Shown piece after piece: positions 63,887-64,000 of a stretch of DNA of 64,000 bases. Location of the stretch: assembly GCA_016630955.3 (NCBI GenBank), contig CM049986.1:806001-870000 (forward strand). Reading direction: 5' to 3'. Within the stretch, counting starts at the first letter, position 1. Each line of letters begins with the position of its first letter. Source of the stretch: Didymella arachidicola (lineage: Eukaryota > Ascomycota > Dothideomycetes > Pleosporales > Didymellaceae). The notes under the pieces were generated by a model. That model made no database searches. It had not been told where the DNA came from and worked only from the letters and a program-made list of their open reading frames with translations. The position numbers and the translations under genes are program-made.

Positions 63887-64000
63887 ACTGTCAATTGTTT
63901 GGGTGCCAATGCAAGTGCAATGTTTCTGACCGAGCGTAAGAGGCACGCGAACGCGACGCGCCCGGGACGCGATCCCTGCCGCTTCATCTGAGACGGTTCC

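Noticed and set aside
1..64000. CRISPR array, rRNA, prophage or secondary-metabolite cluster
   Set aside because: No spaced direct repeats, rRNA motifs, phage genes or PKS/NRPS/terpene synthase domains seen; the FAD oxidase, P450 remnant and transporter are far apart and separated by unrelated genes.

Overview
The window looks like nuclear DNA of a filamentous ascomycete (Pezizomycotina, probably a dothideomycete-like plant or litter fungus; the class is inference). The reasons are short GT-AG introns of about 45-77 bp with CTRAC/CTAAC branch sites, a HET-domain gene, a CFEM-type Pth11-like receptor, secreted plant-polymer enzymes, Tad/I-type LINE and pogo/Fot1-like transposons, and ascomycete housekeeping genes (ERG25, PAF1, GAL1, DUO1, RNase H2B). 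The sequence contains no plasmid, phage or CRISPR signal.

Layout. 1-7 kb: hotdog thioesterase (-), a small disordered protein with an internal duplication (+), inositol monophosphatase-like enzyme (+), BTB/POZ protein with a clear TATA box (+). 7-16 kb: a low-confidence repeat-bearing ORF, C-4 methylsterol oxidase ERG25 whose start codon is split by an intron (+), PAF1 (+), and a kinesin-6-like motor (-). 16-33 kb is a secreted/membrane-protein stretch with wide gene-poor spacers: FAD-linked oxidase (-), CFEM-GPCR (+), TrhO/TSTD2-like rhodanese (+), GH43-like enzyme (-), PhoD-type phosphatase (+), a degenerate tRNA-Gln, and an MFS monocarboxylate-type transporter (+).

33-47 kb is a decay and transposon island. 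A LysM + multi-CBM18 gene is broken by stops that fit C-to-T change plus frameshifts. Beside it lies a pogo-like DNA transposon (about 36.74-45.81 kb) split by two tail-to-head non-LTR insertions. One is a LINE with both ORFs open (about 38.54-44.57 kb); the other is an 0.84 kb non-autonomous relative (about 37.69-38.53 kb). Both sit at the same telomere-like CCCTAA/TTAGGG site of the transposase gene and both end in (CCAA)n. This nest is the most unusual part of the window.

47-56 kb: HET-domain gene (-), HVA1/TUDOR-type disordered protein (-), a decayed cytochrome P450 (-), rhamnogalacturonan acetylesterase (-). 57-64 kb returns to dense housekeeping genes: galactokinase (-), DASH subunit DUO1 with a GC-AG intron (-), a divergent disordered nuclear-type protein (+), and RNase H2 subunit B with a PCNA-binding tail (-) and a minisatellite just upstream. 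Secreted carbohydrate enzymes (GH43-like, CE12, FAD oxidase), PhoD and the transporter fit a saprotrophic or plant-associated lifestyle, but they do not form an evident biosynthetic cluster.
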